A stretch of 64,000 nucleotides of DNA. Origin: Membranipora membranacea. Taxonomy: Eukaryota; Bryozoa; Gymnolaemata; Cheilostomatida; Membraniporidae. How positions within the stretch are numbered: the first letter of the stretch is position 1; the number at the start of each line of letters is the position of its first letter. A program made the position numbers and the translations under genes. This document shows, in pieces, positions 50,515 to 61,838 of this stretch. The notes beneath the pieces were generated by a model that worked only from the letters and a program-made list of their open reading frames with translations, was not told the DNA's origin and made no database searches. The stretch lies in assembly GCA_914767715.1 (NCBI GenBank), contig OU612072.1:10912001-10976000 (forward strand), written 5' to 3'.

Positions 50515-52437
50515 TTCTGGGATATTTTATAGTTTTTTGATAGACATAAAACATAACCTTGCGCATAGAGAGAGGTATACAATGAGCAATAGAAACGCTT
50601 TTTCAATTTGCAGATGAGGATTAATTGCCTTATGAGTCATCTAAACAATTGACTTTTGATGGCTGGTAAAGAAATTCTTAGCAGTGAACTATTTGACCAG
50701 GTTGTTAATGACTTGATAGTCGCCAATAAAGGTTAGCTACGGGCCCGCAACACTGTTTGTTCATCATTTCATATAGAGTAATCCTGTGTGTTAGCTAGCA
50801 ATGTCCATTTAGTTATCTATGCTGCGACTTGATCAGCGATATAACAGAAACGGTATTATTTGCCAATTCAAGCAAAGAGTTTTATTTTGCGAAAGGTATG
50901 GGTACAAAGCTTGTAAGATAGGTTATATTGTATTTAATAAGATAGAAATTTAAGCAGATGATTTCTCAAAATTAAAAATATAGCACCCCGATGTTGACCT
51001 CAATGTCCTCAACAAAAAAATTAATCCTTTTTTCAGCCTGAAAAGTTGCTACTAAAAGTCAAGTCAAGTAAAAAAAACACGAGAATATATCAAGCACAGC
51101 ACTATGTACAGGTCAGAAGACAGTCATAGGAAAATCCTTAGTAGGTATTTAAATAATATGTATGTCGACGTCATGTTGACCTTACAATACCTCATTGCAC
51201 GCTGAATGCAGAACTTGAGGCTAATGTTAAGATGGTTGAGACTGCAGCTCAGCTCGTATGGCCGTACGAATGCGGACAAGATTTGTTGAAGTGTTCTTTG
51301 CAGCAGGTGATGAGTTGGCAGCGTGCAGTCAACGTATAAGATATGACAGCGTGGCAGTCTGGATCTGTACAGCAAGACTCTCACTACACCTGCAAGAGGA
51401 GAATGTTTATATTATGCAATGAGGGCAATGTGAAAGCATCTGATCGAACAAAAGATGTTTTTTCCAATGTATCGCATCGGCAAAATTATCTTTTGTCTGA
51501 TCAGATGTGATCTTGTCAGGTTTGGTAGTTTTTGCATGAGCTTTGCGATTTTACGTTGTGATTGCACAAATGAATTGAATCAGCTGATGTGACAGTCGCC
51601 TCAGTGCCACGTTAGAATGAAAACTATTCAAAGTGTCTAAACATCTAGCATTGACTAGTACCGTAGAGGAGTAAATATTTTCTTAAATTAAATTTAGCTA
51701 GATGAGTAAATGTTAGCTAGTACTCAATTCTAGCTAATTTGAGCTTAATCAAGTAGCCTTTGTGCGGAAAGGCGCACTTCTTCTACTCTTCTAAGGTATG
51801 ATGTAGTTCCTCAAATCAAACACTAATAAACTTTGGGCCTACTTTGCTTTAAGAAAACAACATACCATTTGCAAAGAGTTGATGGATGTTAACAGGTCAT
51901 GTAACAGAGTAGACGCCAAATTCTTCACCACCTAAGTGATCCTATCGTTCTTTGCATCATCAAGGAAACTAGATATAAACAGAAAGCATACACCAGTTAA
52001 TTATTCAGTATATTGTCCTTTTGTTTGTACAACGCTAAATAAATCCATGACCTCTCTGCCCAAAATATTAAGCCGCGTTTACACATGAGGTTGAAATGGT
52101 CAAATATTACTATGTCATGAGTGTCAGCGGAAAAGACTTAATCAGAAAGATGGAGCATAGAAGAGAATAATAATTGCGTGCATCCGCCTTGTCGCCAATA
52201 AGCGATAATTTCCATATAATATTGATTACGTCATTGTCTCACGGCAAGATGATATACCAATTACCTGTATTAGATGAGGCTAGTAACAACTAAGGTTAGG
52301 GTGTTATAATCTCAAGCCAATCTGTGGCCATGTAGGCTCGCTAGACACGTCACAAGACATAGGGCTTCCTGTTACCAATTCAACTGACAAAAACACTGGT
52401 AATGCATATTATACATCTGATTAGGCTTAGGCTACTT
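50515..52437. other. Mostly non-coding, one doubtful exon
   Basis: The minus-strand frame 51124-51384 follows a CTCCTCTTGCAG acceptor and could be an exon, but codon pattern and lack of partners make it doubtful. No repeats stand out. Confidence 0.3.
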
Positions 52438-52446
52438 ACGCTTAGC

Positions 52447-53168
52447 GGAAGGTGCTATCTTCTCTAGATCAGTCATTTCTGCATTGAACCTTGTCTTCCT
52501 CTGAATAGCATTCGGGTCTTCAACTTAACTGCTGGCAGCTTTGTCCCAAAAAGTACATCCAGAAATATAGATTGTGTACCTACAAGGTCATACAATGTAA
52601 ATCTGAGCAAGACAACGATTACGTAAATACTCAACCGATCGCTGGATCAGGAGCTTTTTCAATGAGAATGATCACTAACTACGCTAGTCAACATGTTGCC
52701 ATCACTTCGCCCTAATCCTTTACTGTCCCTCAGTTCCAAAGACAGGGCTAACTGAGGTAACTCAGTCCACCAGCAAGGAATCAATCAATCAATTATTGGA
52801 GATATAAACTAAGCTACTAGTACTACCCACCTAAGTAACCTGTCTTGACAAGCTTGTCAAAGATTGACAAAGTTTTTCAAGACAGGCTACCTAAGCAGCT
52901 ATCCATCACTTTAACTCCTTGCTAAGAGTAAGTGTACTCAACTTGACTTATTTATGACATTATTGACTAGTAGTAAAAAAATACTCACATCATCATCTTT
53001 CTTTGGTTCAAAACTAACCAGTCTTCTTCTCATCAGGCCAGATGTTTTTATACAGGCTGTACCTGTCCAGTCTTCAACCCACTCATATAAGTAAAACATA
53101 CAGCTAAGCTTATTTTGCTTCATCATAAAAAGAGTATAAGGAATTTGTCCAGTGCTTGCTTGTACCAC
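52447..53168 (-). CDS. Hypothetical gene, first exon and possible second exon
   Basis: The first exon, 53168 to about 52989, starts MVQASTGQIPYTLFMMKQNK, contains FYLYEWVEDWTGTACIKTSG and RRRLVSFEPKKDDD, and ends at a clear GTGAGT donor. A possible next exon near 52520-52447 reads VEDPNAIQRKTRFNAEMTDL then EKIAPSAK before GTAAGT. Its acceptor and phase with exon 1 are not certain. The protein looks soluble. I do not recognise the family. An open plus-strand frame from 53512 (MELNIKTAAPSYS) starts about 340 bp away in the divergent direction, so 53.17-53.51 kb could hold a shared promoter. Confidence 0.45.
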
Positions 53169-53663
53169 ACTGATTTCGAGATTGAGGTAGTTTTGAGGCT
53201 ATGGATAATATAGCGAGCCCAGTATCACTCATTATTGAGGGGACAACTCAATATATTTAATATAAAGCTGTCTGCTAATATAATGGATGTATCATGCCTA
53301 CTAATTTTGAATATTCTAAATATAGAATATTCAAAGTCAAACAGAGTCATTCTGATGTGAAAAGGGTTATCTACCCTGATTTAAACTGGAACATATTATA
53401 TTATCAGTATCATGTAGACGGCTTCAACATATATATATTTATTGCAGAAGCAATCTCACGGACATCATAAATATATATTCTATACACATTTAATCTTAGC
53501 AATTATCGACATGGAACTCAATATTAAGACGGCTGCACCGTCTTACAGTATTATCACAGACAGTCTATCGCATTTCCAATATTACTCCCAGGAAGTGCGT
53601 TTCAGTGTCCGATCTGAATATATAGTCAATACACCTCATATAGCTAAGGCTACACAGTCCAGG

Positions 53664-53912
53664 CTTTGCCACCAGTACGACCCTCAGTAAACAGCTCTGC
53701 TAGGTTGTCTTTGCAACCAGTACGACCCTCAGTAAACAGCTCTGCTAGGTTGGCTTTGCCACCAGTACGACCCTCAGTAAACAGCTCTGCTAGGTTGGCT
53801 TTGCCACCAGTACGACCCTCAGTAAACAGCTCTGCTAGGTTGGCTTTGCCACCAGTACGACCCTCAGTAAACAGCTCTGCTAGGTTGGCTTTGCCACCAG
53901 TACGACCCGCTC
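53664..53912 (+). repeat. 45-bp minisatellite, five to six copies
   Basis: The unit includes CCAGTACGACCCTCAGTAAA and CAGCTCTGCTAGGTTGGCTT. Copies are nearly identical, with small changes in the first (TTGTCTTTGCAA). Because 45 is a multiple of three, one plus frame stays open with a 15-residue repeat (PPVRPSVNSSARLAL). There is no independent coding evidence. Confidence 0.9.
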
Positions 53913-53919
53913 TAGGCTG

Positions 53920-55085
53920 AAGATAGCTATCCAGGAATTCTCTACCCAGGAGTTATCCTCTCTCGGCTCATTCATGGTGAGTTTGTTTAGCTAGATACCG
54001 TTAGCCTGAGAACCAAACCCTAGCCAGGTAACGGCCAGGTGTTCCACCCTTTCGAGATTTCCCGTACCACAGCCTTTACACTATTAGTATGTGTATCTCT
54101 GATCGATAGAGCTTCTGTCGCAAATATTGAGCACCTACATTTGGCTAAAAAAGAGGACAACTTTAATTTTATCAAACAGACATGATCGAAACAGTTTACC
54201 TAGCTCTGCATCATTAGTTCTCTCTGCTGAGCTTAGGCTAGCAATACACAGTTTCGATGTCACTTTTCTTGTCAAAAACATGTGTTAAATGCTCTTCTAA
54301 AACTGTTAAAAGGTGATATCAGATTTTCTAAATATAAATTAGAATATGTTAACAAAGAATGAGAAAATGATAAGTGTATATCCAGAAGTTTGGGTAATCA
54401 TCCATACGTCTCCTAAATACTGAATTTCAGCTGCACTCAAGCTGAGTGAATTAATTCACTCTCTATCGACATTCTGCTTGCAGGATAGCCTTGTGACATA
54501 GTCTATCTCTGCAGCACAGCAGTGGTGGCGCTGCCTTCCATCAAGAAAGGCAACTCCCAAAGTTCAAGGTTATGAGATATCAAAACCAGTGTTCCATTTA
54601 GGCCCAAATATTTCCAAATTATGGGTTTCCATTGTTTTCCCAATTTTGGTACTCAGACTAGGTGAATTAGTTCAAGCCCTATGCTGCAGAGACGAACGTA
54701 TGCCTCAACAGTTCGCACATGCGCAGACTGCTCTATCGATCAGAGATATACATGCAATAGTATATCACGTGATCAGTGTGTGCTTGTACACTTTGAGTCT
54801 CTACTTTCCTGTCAAAACCACTCGGTTTGCTTCATAATAGTTGAGCAGGAATGTAATTCGGAGGATAGTGAGGGATTTATGTAGTTTTCAATAACAATTC
54901 AACTTGAAAAGTTTTTTTAATAAATTACAACTCATGTTTTATTGGAAATTTTGAGAATTGAGAACAAATAAAAATTGAGAAAATGCGGGACAATGTATTG
55001 AAGGGATATATTTTCTCAATTTTAAGATAGTAGAGTTGTCTACTCTGGCAGGATTCTCAATTTTCTCAATTATTCTCAATTTTAG
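53920..55085. other. Non-coding region, nothing supported
   Basis: Overlapping open frames at 54589-54884 show no domain or splice support. Confidence 0.35.
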
Positions 55086-55089
55086 GTGA

Positions 55090-55172
55090 AAGTATAGTGG
55101 ATCTCTGGGCGGCCTATTAATCACTGTTAATAAGATTGTTGTGGGTTCGAATCCCATTGAGGTCAGTTTTTT
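55090..55172 (+). other. tRNA-like sequence with T-run
   Basis: A T-arm (GTGGG, loop TTCGAAT, CCCAT) and a perfect B-box GGTTCGAATCC are followed by ATTGAGGTCAG and a run of eight T, a pol III stop signal. The 5' acceptor strand GACCTCA is missing and the D-arm region (TCTGGGCGGCCTATTAATC) is poor. Likely a tRNA pseudogene or SINE head. Confidence 0.5.
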
Positions 55173-55326
55173 TTCAAATTAATGCTTTATAACTGGAGCA
55201 TTTTTACCGTAATCTTCTACTGCTATTGAGTTGTTTTCTGAAAGTACCCAACAGCTCAGTGAGCTATTGAAATACCTCTCTGCTTGCACTATTTTGCTAC
55301 CGATATGCAAAAATTTCCGTGTGGCA

Positions 55327-55396
55327 GGGCGCTTAGGCGCCCCTCCCACACCCTCCCCGCCACGCCTACGGCGTGTGGATCGGGCTGTGCCCGATC
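55327..55396 (+). other. Cluster of three perfect GC-rich hairpins
   Basis: Hairpin 1: GGGCGC-TTAG-GCGCCC (55327-55342). Hairpin 2: CACGCC-TAC-GGCGTG (55361-55375). Hairpin 3: GATCGGGC-TGT-GCCCGATC (55378-55396). All stems are perfect with 3-4 nt loops, in a block far richer in G+C than its neighbours. It could be a structured RNA element, a fragment of foreign DNA or a piece of an organelle genome. None can be chosen from sequence alone. Confidence 0.7.
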
Positions 55397-55911
55397 ATTA
55401 TGCTCATCTCTAAAAAGTCAGTGAGTGAAATTTTTTAGAATATACGCCCCTGATATATAACATGCATGAGATTGGTGGTTGAAAACAGCGCTACAGCATA
55501 TCCCCATATCATGTAATTAGCATTCTAGGCTAGAAGCCAAGCTGACATATCTAAGTTGAGAAAACGTGATTTTCTCAACCAGTTAGCATTGCTACGCCAC
55601 ATTTATATCTATTGTAAGTGACAGAACTGCTTCATCTTCCCACAAACAATGACACCAAAATTCTCAGTTAGTCAGTATTTATGACCCATCTTTTAAAGCA
55701 ATTGATTTCAGATTCAGACAGTTGAGTTTTTTACTGACCAGTAAGGCAGTCTTTAAACTCTTTGCTTAGTTGTTATGCAAAAAGTTTCCAGCTTACACTC
55801 ACTTCATATAGGTTGCTGGATTCCTTCTGGAACATTGCGTCAGTATACTGACGCAATATTCCAGCTAAATTTAGATAGCTAAAGCTAAAGCTTAAGCTAA
55901 AGCTAAATATT

Positions 55912-56110
55912 ACAACTAAATTTTTTATATGTTTCATTTGCCAACTTTGTCATTCTATGGCTGGGAAGGGAAGGGAGGTGGAGGGGGCAAGAGATGAATA
56001 TACACATTCATCTCATATGTATATTCATCTCTTGCTCCCTTCACCTCCCTTCCCTTCCCAGCCATAGAATGACAAATTTGGCAAATGAAACATATAAAAA
56101 ATTTAGTTGT
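55912..56110. mobile_element. 196-bp foldback (MITE-like) hairpin
   Basis: The left arm (ACTAAATTTTTTATATG ... CATTCTATGGCTGGGAAGGG ...) is matched almost perfectly by the right arm in reverse complement, with arms of about 92 bp and a loop of about 12 bp. Only a few mismatches or indels are present, so it is young. No coding content. Confidence 0.85.
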
Positions 56111-56660
56111 TATTGCTTCACGGTGGTGATCTTAGATCATACAATATCATACGAGCCTTCTTGAGATTAGTGGATTTATCAGGATGAGGTTCCGGTTGTA
56201 TTTTATGTTTGGAGAATAACCATCAACAATGAGCGATGCTCCTGAAAGTAGATGGGTGATTACCAGCTTGGCTGTTTCAGGGTGCTGTAAGCTTCACCTA
56301 GTGTAGCCAAAGATGTTTGGAGTGCAGAAAATCAATTCACTCATTGAGATCCCAACATATTTTGGGATGAGTTCTTCCAGTTATAATGTTTTGATGATAC
56401 TCTATTAAGCCTGAGCCAGGGGCTTTTTCTTTAAACGTTAATCCTTTTTACGGCTTTCTCATAAGCATTTATCTTTTCCTTGAACACATTAATAGTGCAA
56501 ATGAGGAAAAAACAATTGAGCTGTAAAGGAGGATTATCTGCACGCTTTATCTATTCCTTGAAAGGAACAACGCTGTAAAGAGTCACAACACCACTCAAGC
56601 AAAGGAATCAATGAAATGCTGTTCTCAGGATCAACTGGTTCCAACACGCGTCCTTTGTTG
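56111..56660. other. 5' flank of lipoxygenase copy C
   Basis: Homology to the flank of copy B is visible near 56620 (CTCAGGATCAACTG in both), so the duplication included promoter-proximal sequence. No other feature. Confidence 0.4.
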
Positions 56661-56989
56661 GCGATTTTCTAATGGCGGGTAACATGGAAGGTATTGGTAA
56701 TGCTGCTTTATCTTGTTGCTGCCAATGCCAATGCGCAAGCTGTTGGTAATCAGAACCCAAAACACAAGATTTACATCACAACAGGTGACAGAAAGTCAAA
56801 CGGCACCTCTCGGTCACCAATCTATGTAAGTACATGCTAGCTACTAGGAAAAATTTAGCCACATGAATAGCCAAAGTCAATTTTTTTAGAATACCAATTA
56901 TAATCACAATACTTATTACTTATCTTGTAGCATGGCCTCCTGTGATATGACATTGCATGTCTTTAAAACTATAGTACGGTGGCAGCCTC

Positions 56990-58930
56990 CTCACTTCCAT
57001 TTGCCATTTTGGATGGATACAGTTTTTCACGCTGATCATAATGGTAATATTGTAAGATACACTAAGTTGCACAATAGGCCGCTAATTGCCAAAAATGCTG
57101 CCGATAAAAGGGATAGTGATCAGAAAATATTGATATGGTTTCATAACATCCTTATTCTGAAAGAGCATGTCATAATTACTGCATGGTTTTCCACTCATAA
57201 CTTCTGGGCTAATCTGCCAATGACCTTTTTACTTTCACATTATATCTATCAACATCTCAAACTACATATTGTTTTGAGGGTGGATGGTCATAACTTCCTG
57301 AGTTATAGCCAGATAAAAAAAAACTCCTCTCGATATTGTTAGTTTGCTTGTTTTGATTGCTCCCTGCAGTTCACATGACTTGTCACAACGTAACGTTATT
57401 TCAGTCTGCTTAAAGAATATTGGCTGTTGTGATAATAGCTTTCATGGTAGCGATGAAGATAGCTTAGGCAATTAGTCTTGAGCTATTCTACAACTTCATG
57501 GATTTCCTGTTACACCATCCATCTGTGTAGCACTATAGTGGATCAACAACTTGGCATAGATCTATTATCACAAATAACCGAGATGCAGCCAATAACGGTT
57601 GCAATACCCCTTATATAAATATACTTTTATTGTCAATCTACAATCATCAATGCAATTTTATATCATCTGTAGCCTATAAAACATTTATCAATGCGAAACT
57701 ACTTTTTCAATTATGCTGTTGCCTAACAAACTTGCTCTGAATGTCCGTATTAATTTGATTATCTTATGGTGACTTAGCATTGACCCTCCTATGGAATAAC
57801 ACCAGTTTTCGATGCTCTTAGTATATCGTTTTTCGAAAAGTGTGAATTTTTTAAGTTTCCATTATAGTATCACAGAGTAAGGATATACAGAGCGGACACT
57901 TCAATGATCGTTATAGTGCCTGTGGTTTATGATCCAGTTGGGGAAAATCATCAATCTGGCCACCCGCCAATTTCATTGTTTTATATAAGTTACAGTGGAG
58001 CTTTGTGATGCAGACATAACCACCTATGATTGGTCATAATTCATTCTGTATTTATGCAGAAGACTGATTTCCAACTTTTGGAAATGTCAAACCTTGTCTA
58101 ATGTTCTCATTTTTTGCTAGGATCATAGGCTATGAGTAATCCAGGTTTTTAAAATGAGTTTTATTATATAGATTAACATGTGACAATTGATGGATTTCAA
58201 AAAAGTTGGAAATCAGTCTTCAGCATAAATACAGAATGAATTATGACCTATCATAGGTGGCTATGTCTGCATCACAAAACTCCGTTTTAACTTATATAAT
58301 ATATGAAATCGAAAGGGGTGGCCAGATTGATGAATTTCCCCCACTCGTCAAAAACCGCAGGCACTATAACGATCATAAAAGTGCCCCCTCTGTATTTCCT
58401 CATTCTGTGATAGTATTATAAAAGTCGTCTTTATAAGGTTTTTTAACGTGGACAACAAAATTTACCTCCTTAAAGTGTCATAACAAAGGTGCATAGTGCT
58501 GAAAAATTTTTTTGGCCATATAGGGAGTCAATACAAAACCACCATAAAAAACCAGATCCATATGAACAATCAAAGTCAGTTTTTGAGGCAACTGAAAAAT
58601 TTAAAAAGTAATGTTGTTTCAACGAAAGTTAAAATACAGGTGATATAAGGGGTATCACAACCCTCGGCCATTTATGATAGCAGACCAATGTTAACTTGTA
58701 GATCAAGTAATTATGACATCCTCTTTCAAATTTTTGCTTTGAAACCATGTAAATTTTTTTTATCACTTACCCTTTTACCGCAGTATCTTTTGGCAATAAG
58801 CGGCCTATTGTGAAATTTAGTGTAAGGCACAGTTTTACCATTGCGATCAGCCTGAAAACTGTAGCAAAAAGAACTGAGAAAGCTCATCTATCCAAAATCG
58901 CAAATGAAGTTTTATTTCAAGCCGCATTTT
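56990..58930. mobile_element. ~1.9-kb foldback element in copy C intron 1
   Basis: Sequence left of about 58090 is repeated in reverse complement right of about 58190. Examples: GACTGATTTCCAACTTTTGG / CCAACTTTTTTGAAATC region; CACTATAACGATCAT near 58360 against ATGATCGTTATAGTG near 57905; GGCCGCTAATTGCCAAAA near 57077 against AATAAGCGGCC near 58795. The inner ~220 bp of each arm is best preserved and the outer part is more diverged. The left arm has an open frame (56932-57342) with NRPLIAKNAAD; the right arm has a broken match to it. Confidence 0.65.
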
Positions 58931-59645
58931 GCATAGGGTGCCACTGGACTACTAAAGAAAATTGAAATGGTCTTGTAGTAGAATGTAATATATAAAGTTT
59001 CACTATCTCAAGCAAATCAGAGCTCAATGGTACGTTCTTCATTAATCCAAATTTTTTCGACTAGGTTGATTTTCTAATGTTTGACAGAACCGTGAGACTT
59101 AGCCAACCTCAGACCATCGCAGCTGATAATAAAAGTGTGGGAAAAGGACAGACTCAACAGGACAGCCTGGTACTACCTGACGCTGAGTATATCAAATCCA
59201 TCACCATGAGAAGAACAGATACCATCGAAAGTCAAAACTGGTAATTAATGATTTTGATAAAAGCAATTGAACTGTTTATATAAGATCTGTGAAGATTAAA
59301 TTCACTGATGCCTTTAATTTTATGACAAAAGGCTGCCAATCATATCTGAATCGTTCAATATTAGTATACCAGTTGCATTTACCTCTTTTTCAGGAACATA
59401 GATTTGGTGAAGATCGATTATTTAGATGTTGAACATGACAACGATGATGACTTGATAATCCACTCTTGTTATTTCCCTGTACATCGCTGGCTACACCATT
59501 CAGATGAGATCACTCTCAGTTAGTTCGACTCAGCGCAGCCTCAAGATGATGGAAATCCTGAGATATGTAGGGAAGCATTGAAGCTTAAGCAAGAAATGCA
59601 TATGTACGCTGAGAGGATTTATGGTGAATCTTCAAGTGTAAGTGT

Positions 59646-59697
59646 ATTTATTATTATTATTATTATTATTGTCTTTATTATTATTTTTATTATTAGT
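59646..59697. repeat. (ATT)n microsatellite
   Basis: An imperfect ATT run directly follows the exon 3 donor of lipoxygenase copy C. Confidence 0.8.
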
Positions 59698-60418
59698 ACT
59701 ATCATCATTATTATGATCATCTTTATTTCGCAAATTTGATTTGAGTTTTTCTAAGTGGGGTATCATAACTTAAACATCCTCGCCTTACAGAAAATAATAT
59801 ACAGAATAATCCAGATCATTGTACTCTTATGCTTACTTAGCAGGGCGATCTGCATACATATTTCTAGTGGATTTGATGACCAGTTTTTTATCATACTTAA
59901 ATAGGAAAATGGATGGTTATTTCTTTGGGTAACAAACACTGCTGAAAAACAAAGTAATTTGGGTTTGATATTTCCTTAGGTAAGTTACTATATCAGGCTA
60001 AGGTAGATAATAAATTGTATGAATTATTTTACTTGTACTTTGCAGTCACTGATATGGTTGTACTAAAATTATTTTAGGTTGCGATACCCCCTGACGATGG
60101 GAGGTATACCCTGGAATTCTCTGTAAGTATCAGTCGGGGCAAATGCAAGATTATGGCAAAACAGTTATTTCAGACTTTCATGAATTGAAATAATGTTCAG
60201 ATATTGATAATAAAATGGTAGTATCATGTCACAAAACCTCAGCTGCCTCACAGATTTTTTGATTCCACTCTCACTTGTCTTCACATTTTGTTTCTTTGTA
60301 GAATCACTTTTTTTTGGAAAGGTCAAACTCCAAAATATTTTTTTGGGACCCTCCAGATTTTGAGAGCCTCTCTGATATTGAGCGGTTATATCGGGGTGAT
60401 AACTTTCATGTTCCAGAG

Positions 60419-61838
60419 GTAAGTTATTTTTAAACAGGATTCAAGTTGTAGGAAGCTGAAACGGAAAGACCGTATCAATTTGTACTGTGCGAATCATTTT
60501 TTCAGAACCTTACCCTACCCCTAACATACACATTCAGAAGTTTCAAGGATCTAAATATGACTCGATACTCCTTTTGGTCTTTTATACAGTCAGATATGCA
60601 CTTTTACATCAGTAGAATATTTTGTAATTCCTGCCCAGACCAAATGCATTTTCCCAATAGTATCCCAAGCTCAAAATCCCAGTTCTGACAAAAAACTTGC
60701 CCATATTGAGTGTGCCCCATTTTTGATACCACCTATTTTGCATCTGAAGTATCATATCATATTATGTTGAATCAGTAGGCTCTACAGGCTGGCTACTGAT
60801 GTATTTACATTTTTGCAATTGACTATGACACCTGATTGACATTCAGTTATCGACACTCTCTTAACTCAACCAAACTATGGTCTATGCTTCTAAAACTTAT
60901 ACAAGGTACAATACTCTTGGCTAGCTTGGTAAACCTTCTTTCGGGAGTCATTCCACAACCAAGTAGAGACTGCTTGGGGGAAAGGTGTTTATGCTAAACC
61001 ATCCCAACTTCATTTGCTTCTATATTCCAAAACATGGCTTGAATTTGGCTTTTTCAACCGTTCAGATTTCCTATGAATTAGATTTAGCCTTTTTTACGGC
61101 AAGACGGCGGAATGTTGCAAAGATGTTACCAGCTCCAATAGATACTATTCAAGAAAAGCATTTTTTTAAATACACCCAAATGATTGAGGTTGAATTTTAC
61201 GCGAATGTGTATTGCTGAGCTGATCTTCTATTATTGAAAAACACTGATGTAATTATGCTGAATGCATATAAGATTATAATAACTGTGTCTGGAGGGCTCA
61301 GCCCTAATAACACACATAACTTCTTTGTGAAATATTCTACTGCATAGTCAGTGAGCTAGTCAACCTGGGTATATTTCACTTTGTAAGTGGCTGGGCAACT
61401 TCAAAGTAATATGTGATGGCCATTAAAATTTGGCCACTAGTCAAAATAACACTGCATAACGGTGCATCAATTTGCATAATTTAGTTTAATATCATTATTG
61501 TAATGATGTCCATGAAGTTATGTTCCTCAGGTATGTATATAGTGATCCACATTCCTGCACATACAACCATTGGCCAATATTAAGCTGTTGGTGTCTTGCG
61601 AATAATGTGGCAAAATAGAATGACATCCAGTTTGGAATGATGTTATAGAGGATGGGCTTTGCTAAGCAGACTCTTTAAATCGTTGTATCAGACAAACATT
61701 TTGATATTACTGAGCATAGTTTCAGGGTTTGGTAACCTTAAGTACCATGATATTTTACCTGACAGTAGTTTATTTTATTTTGACAGGCAGCAAGACTCTC
61801 TGGTTTTTGCATTGAGATTTCATTTTTTGCCTACGCAG
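60419..61838. other. Region between lipoxygenase copy C and chromodomain gene
   Basis: No further lipoxygenase exon is visible. The open frame 60985-61218 has no recognisable motif. Upstream exons or the promoter of the chromodomain gene may lie here. Confidence 0.4.

Larger units (their letters stand above)
56672..60418 (+). pseudogene. PLAT-lipoxygenase copy C, 5' half only
   Basis: Exons: 56672-56825 (LVAANANAQAVGNQNP, KIYITTGDRKSNGTS); 59065-59240 (MFDRTVRLSQPQT, YIKSITMRRTDTI); 59394-59637 (VKIDYLDVEHDNDDDLIIHS, YFPVHRWLHHSDEITLS, then KLKQEMHMYAERIYGES); 60078-60122 (VAIPPDDGRYTLEFS); 60302-60418 (FFWDPPDFESLSDIERLY). All introns are GT-AG and phases agree with copy B. Together these give signal peptide, the complete PLAT domain and the start of the catalytic domain. 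Damage: the ATG aligned with the copy B start (56672) is out of frame by one base, leaving only an internal ATG at 56700 with a short leader, and exon 3 has TAG where copy B has GAG. No iron-binding exon follows. It keeps two exons that copy B has lost or fused, so it helps define the ancestral gene. Confidence 0.8.

Noticed and set aside
56932-57342. 136-residue plus-strand frame as an independent gene
   Set aside because: It lies inside a foldback repeat whose other arm has the frame broken, and within an intron of lipoxygenase copy C. Kept only as part of the element.
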